From an uncultured Oscillibacter sp. (GTDB lineage: Bacteria > Bacillota > Clostridia > Oscillospirales > Oscillospiraceae): DNA of 25,431 bases. Below the pieces are notes generated by a model. That model had not been told where the DNA came from, did not search any database, and saw only the letters and a list, made by a program, of their open reading frames with translations. The position numbers were made by a program, and so were the translations under genes. Within the stretch, counting starts at the first letter, position 1; each line of letters opens with the position of its first letter. The stretch is taken from positions 1-25,431 of the forward strand of contig CAJTMG010000028.1 in NCBI GenBank assembly GCA_910577405.1, in the 5' to 3' direction. This document shows positions 24,051 through 25,431 of the stretch, one piece after another.

Positions 24051-25431
24051 ATGAAGAGAAGGATTTGGTCTGCCGCTCTGATGGCCGTGATGATGTTCGG
24101 CCTTCTGAGCGGATGCGGCAGCGGAGGAGGAGATCTGCTCAGCGGCGTACAGGCCAGCGACGGCGGCAAGGTCCTGAACATCTACGTGTGGAACGAGGAG
24201 TTTCAGGGCAAGTTCAACGAGAATTACCCCGGGGTAGAGCGGCTTTCGGACGACAAATCCATCGCCTATCTGAAGGACGGCACCGAGGTTCACTGGATTG
24301 TCAACCCCACCCAGGACGGCGTCTATCAGCAGAAGCTGGATGAGGCGCTGCTCAAGCAGAACCGGGCGGCCGCTGACGACAAAATCGATATGTTCCTCGT
24401 GGAGGCCGACTATGCCCTGAAGTACGTTGATCCCGAGGTCAATGTGGCGCTCCCTATCTCTCAGTTGGGGATTACTGACGCGGATATCGCCAACCAGTAC
24501 AGCTACACCCTGGAGGCCATGACCGGCTCTGATGGCGAGATCAGGGGCTTGAGCTACCAGGCCACCCCCGGTATGCTGGTCTACCGCCGGTCCATTGCCA
24601 AGGCCGTTCTGGGCACCGACGACCCGGACACGGTAGCCGCCGCTGTTTCCGACTGGGATAAGTTTTATGAGACGGTGGAGCAGATGAAGGCTGCCGGCTA
24701 TTATATGTACTCAGGCCGGGCTGACACCGCTCGAGTGTATTCCAACAACGTCTCCGCCCCCTGGGTGAAGAATGACAAGACCGTCGTGGTAGACCCCAAT
24801 ATGATGAACTGGGTGGACCGCTCCATGGAGGACATTGAGAGCGGCATCAGCCACAACGTGCCGGGCCAGTGGAATGACGAGTGGAACAAGGACATGGGTC
24901 CCGACTCAAAGGTCTTCTGCTTCTTCCTGCCCGCATGGGGTCTGGATGTGTGCATTGCTCCCAACGTGAAGGATACCGACGCTGCTCAGGATTGGGCCGT
25001 CTGTCCCAGCCCTCAGAGCTTCTTCTGGGGCGGAACATGGCTGGTGGCCGCCAATGGCACCGATAACGCCTCCCAGGTCAGGGACATCATGCTGACGATG
25101 ACCGCCGACCGGGATCTCCTGCGCACCCTGGCCATGAACTACGGCGAGATGAGCAATGACCAGCCTTTGATGGAGGAACTGGCCCAGTCTCCCGATTTCG
25201 GCATTGACCTGCTGGGCGGGCAGAACTACATTGGCGTGCTGTCCGATGTGGCAGCCACAGTGGACCTGTCCAATATCTCCTCCTATGACCAGGGCTGCGT
25301 TGAGGAATTCCAGAACACCTTCGGTGACTATTTCAACGGCGTTATCAGCCTGGACAAAGCCAAGGACAACTTTGAGATGGCCATCACCGAACGCTACCCC
25401 TGGCTGACAGGCGGCGGCGTGGAATGGCCAT
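24051..25431 (+). CDS. Carbohydrate ABC transporter extracellular solute-binding lipoprotein (partial, 3' end outside window)
   Basis: The frame is open to the window edge (460 codons). Residues 1-22 are a lipoprotein signal (KRR, hydrophobic core, lipobox LSGC with C22). A Gly/Ser stretch follows, then a family 1 sugar-binding fold: VLNIYVWNEEF near the start, the AADDKIDMFLVEADYALKYV segment, the tryptophan/tyrosine-rich middle (SDWDKFYETVEQMK, FFLPAWGLDV), FFWGGTWLVAANG, and the C-terminal FQNTFGDYFNGVISLDKAKDNF. It should capture an oligosaccharide outside the membrane and deliver it to ABC permeases, expected just past the window. AGGAGG (24037-24042) lies 8 bases before ATG. The final residues resemble a normal C-terminus of this family, so little appears to be missing. 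The substrate is inferred from the GH16/GH94 neighbours. Confidence 0.9.
   Translation, partial: MKRRIWSAALMAVMMFGLLSGCGSGGGDLLSGVQASDGGKVLNIYVWNEEFQGKFNENYPGVERLSDDKSIAYLKDGTEVHWIVNPTQDGVYQQKLDEALLKQNRAAADDKIDMFLVEADYALKYVDPEVNVALPISQLGITDADIANQYSYTLEAMTGSDGEIRGLSYQATPGMLVYRRSIAKAVLGTDDPDTVAAAVSDWDKFYETVEQMKAAGYYMYSGRADTARVYSNNVSAPWVKNDKTVVVDPNMMNWVDRSMEDIESGISHNVPGQWNDEWNKDMGPDSKVFCFFLPAWGLDVCIAPNVKDTDAAQDWAVCPSPQSFFWGGTWLVAANGTDNASQVRDIMLTMTADRDLLRTLAMNYGEMSNDQPLMEELAQSPDFGIDLLGGQNYIGVLSDVAATVDLSNISSYDQGCVEEFQNTFGDYFNGVISLDKAKDNFEMAITERYPWLTGGGVEWP

Noticed and set aside
23318..24343. 341-codon plus-strand ORF across the AraC gene and the sugar-binding protein gene
   Set aside because: It reads antisense to AraC, then through the promoter region, then out of frame into the lipoprotein gene, whose own frame carries the lipobox and family motifs.

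Overview
The window looks like a chromosomal segment of a gut-type anaerobic Firmicute, most likely an Oscillospiraceae-like Clostridium relative. This is inferred from the two giant S-layer-homology (SLH) surface proteins with TRAQ-type SLH motifs, the strong AGGAGG ribosome binding sites, and the YesL / GH16 / GH94 / AraC / solute-binding-protein sugar locus. No database search was possible.

Layout. (1) Positions 1-412 are the 3' end of a group II intron: the C-terminal HNH part of its intron-encoded protein, a textbook domain V hairpin, and a domain VI with a bulged adenosine that places the intron end at about 412. An open frame then runs from the junction to 675 and may be the tail of an interrupted gene. 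(2) 672-7361 encodes a 2229-residue secreted SLH protein. Over half of it is 27 Cys3-His modules arranged as an eight-module super-repeat in about 3.5 copies. (3) 7643-8827 (minus) is a YibE/F membrane protein. (4) 9037-15993 encodes a 2318-residue SLH protein carrying a PHP-type (CehA/McbA-like) metallohydrolase domain among OB-fold, chitobiase-like and Ig-like modules. Both giants end in the same cassette: Gly/Ser linker, InlB-like beta repeat, three SLH domains.

(5) From a strong promoter at 16324 to the window end lies a beta-glucan oligosaccharide locus. A tightly coupled operon encodes a YesL-family membrane protein, a GH16 endo-beta-glucanase without a signal peptide, a laminaribiose-phosphorylase-like GH94 enzyme and a second GH94 enzyme of the cellobiose/chitobiose phosphorylase type. 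It converges on, and overlaps by 12 bp, an AraC-family regulator. That regulator is divergent from a lipoprotein sugar-binding protein, which is cut by the window edge and probably leads an ABC importer operon. The simplest model is import of beta-1,3/1,4-gluco-oligosaccharides, cytoplasmic cutting by GH16, and phosphorolysis by the two GH94 enzymes to glucose 1-phosphate, with AraC control.

No tRNA, rRNA, CRISPR array, replication origin or complete insertion sequence was seen. The best leads for something undescribed are the hierarchical Cys3-His surface repeat protein, the SLH-anchored PHP hydrolase, and the cytoplasmic GH16 coupled to two different phosphorylases.
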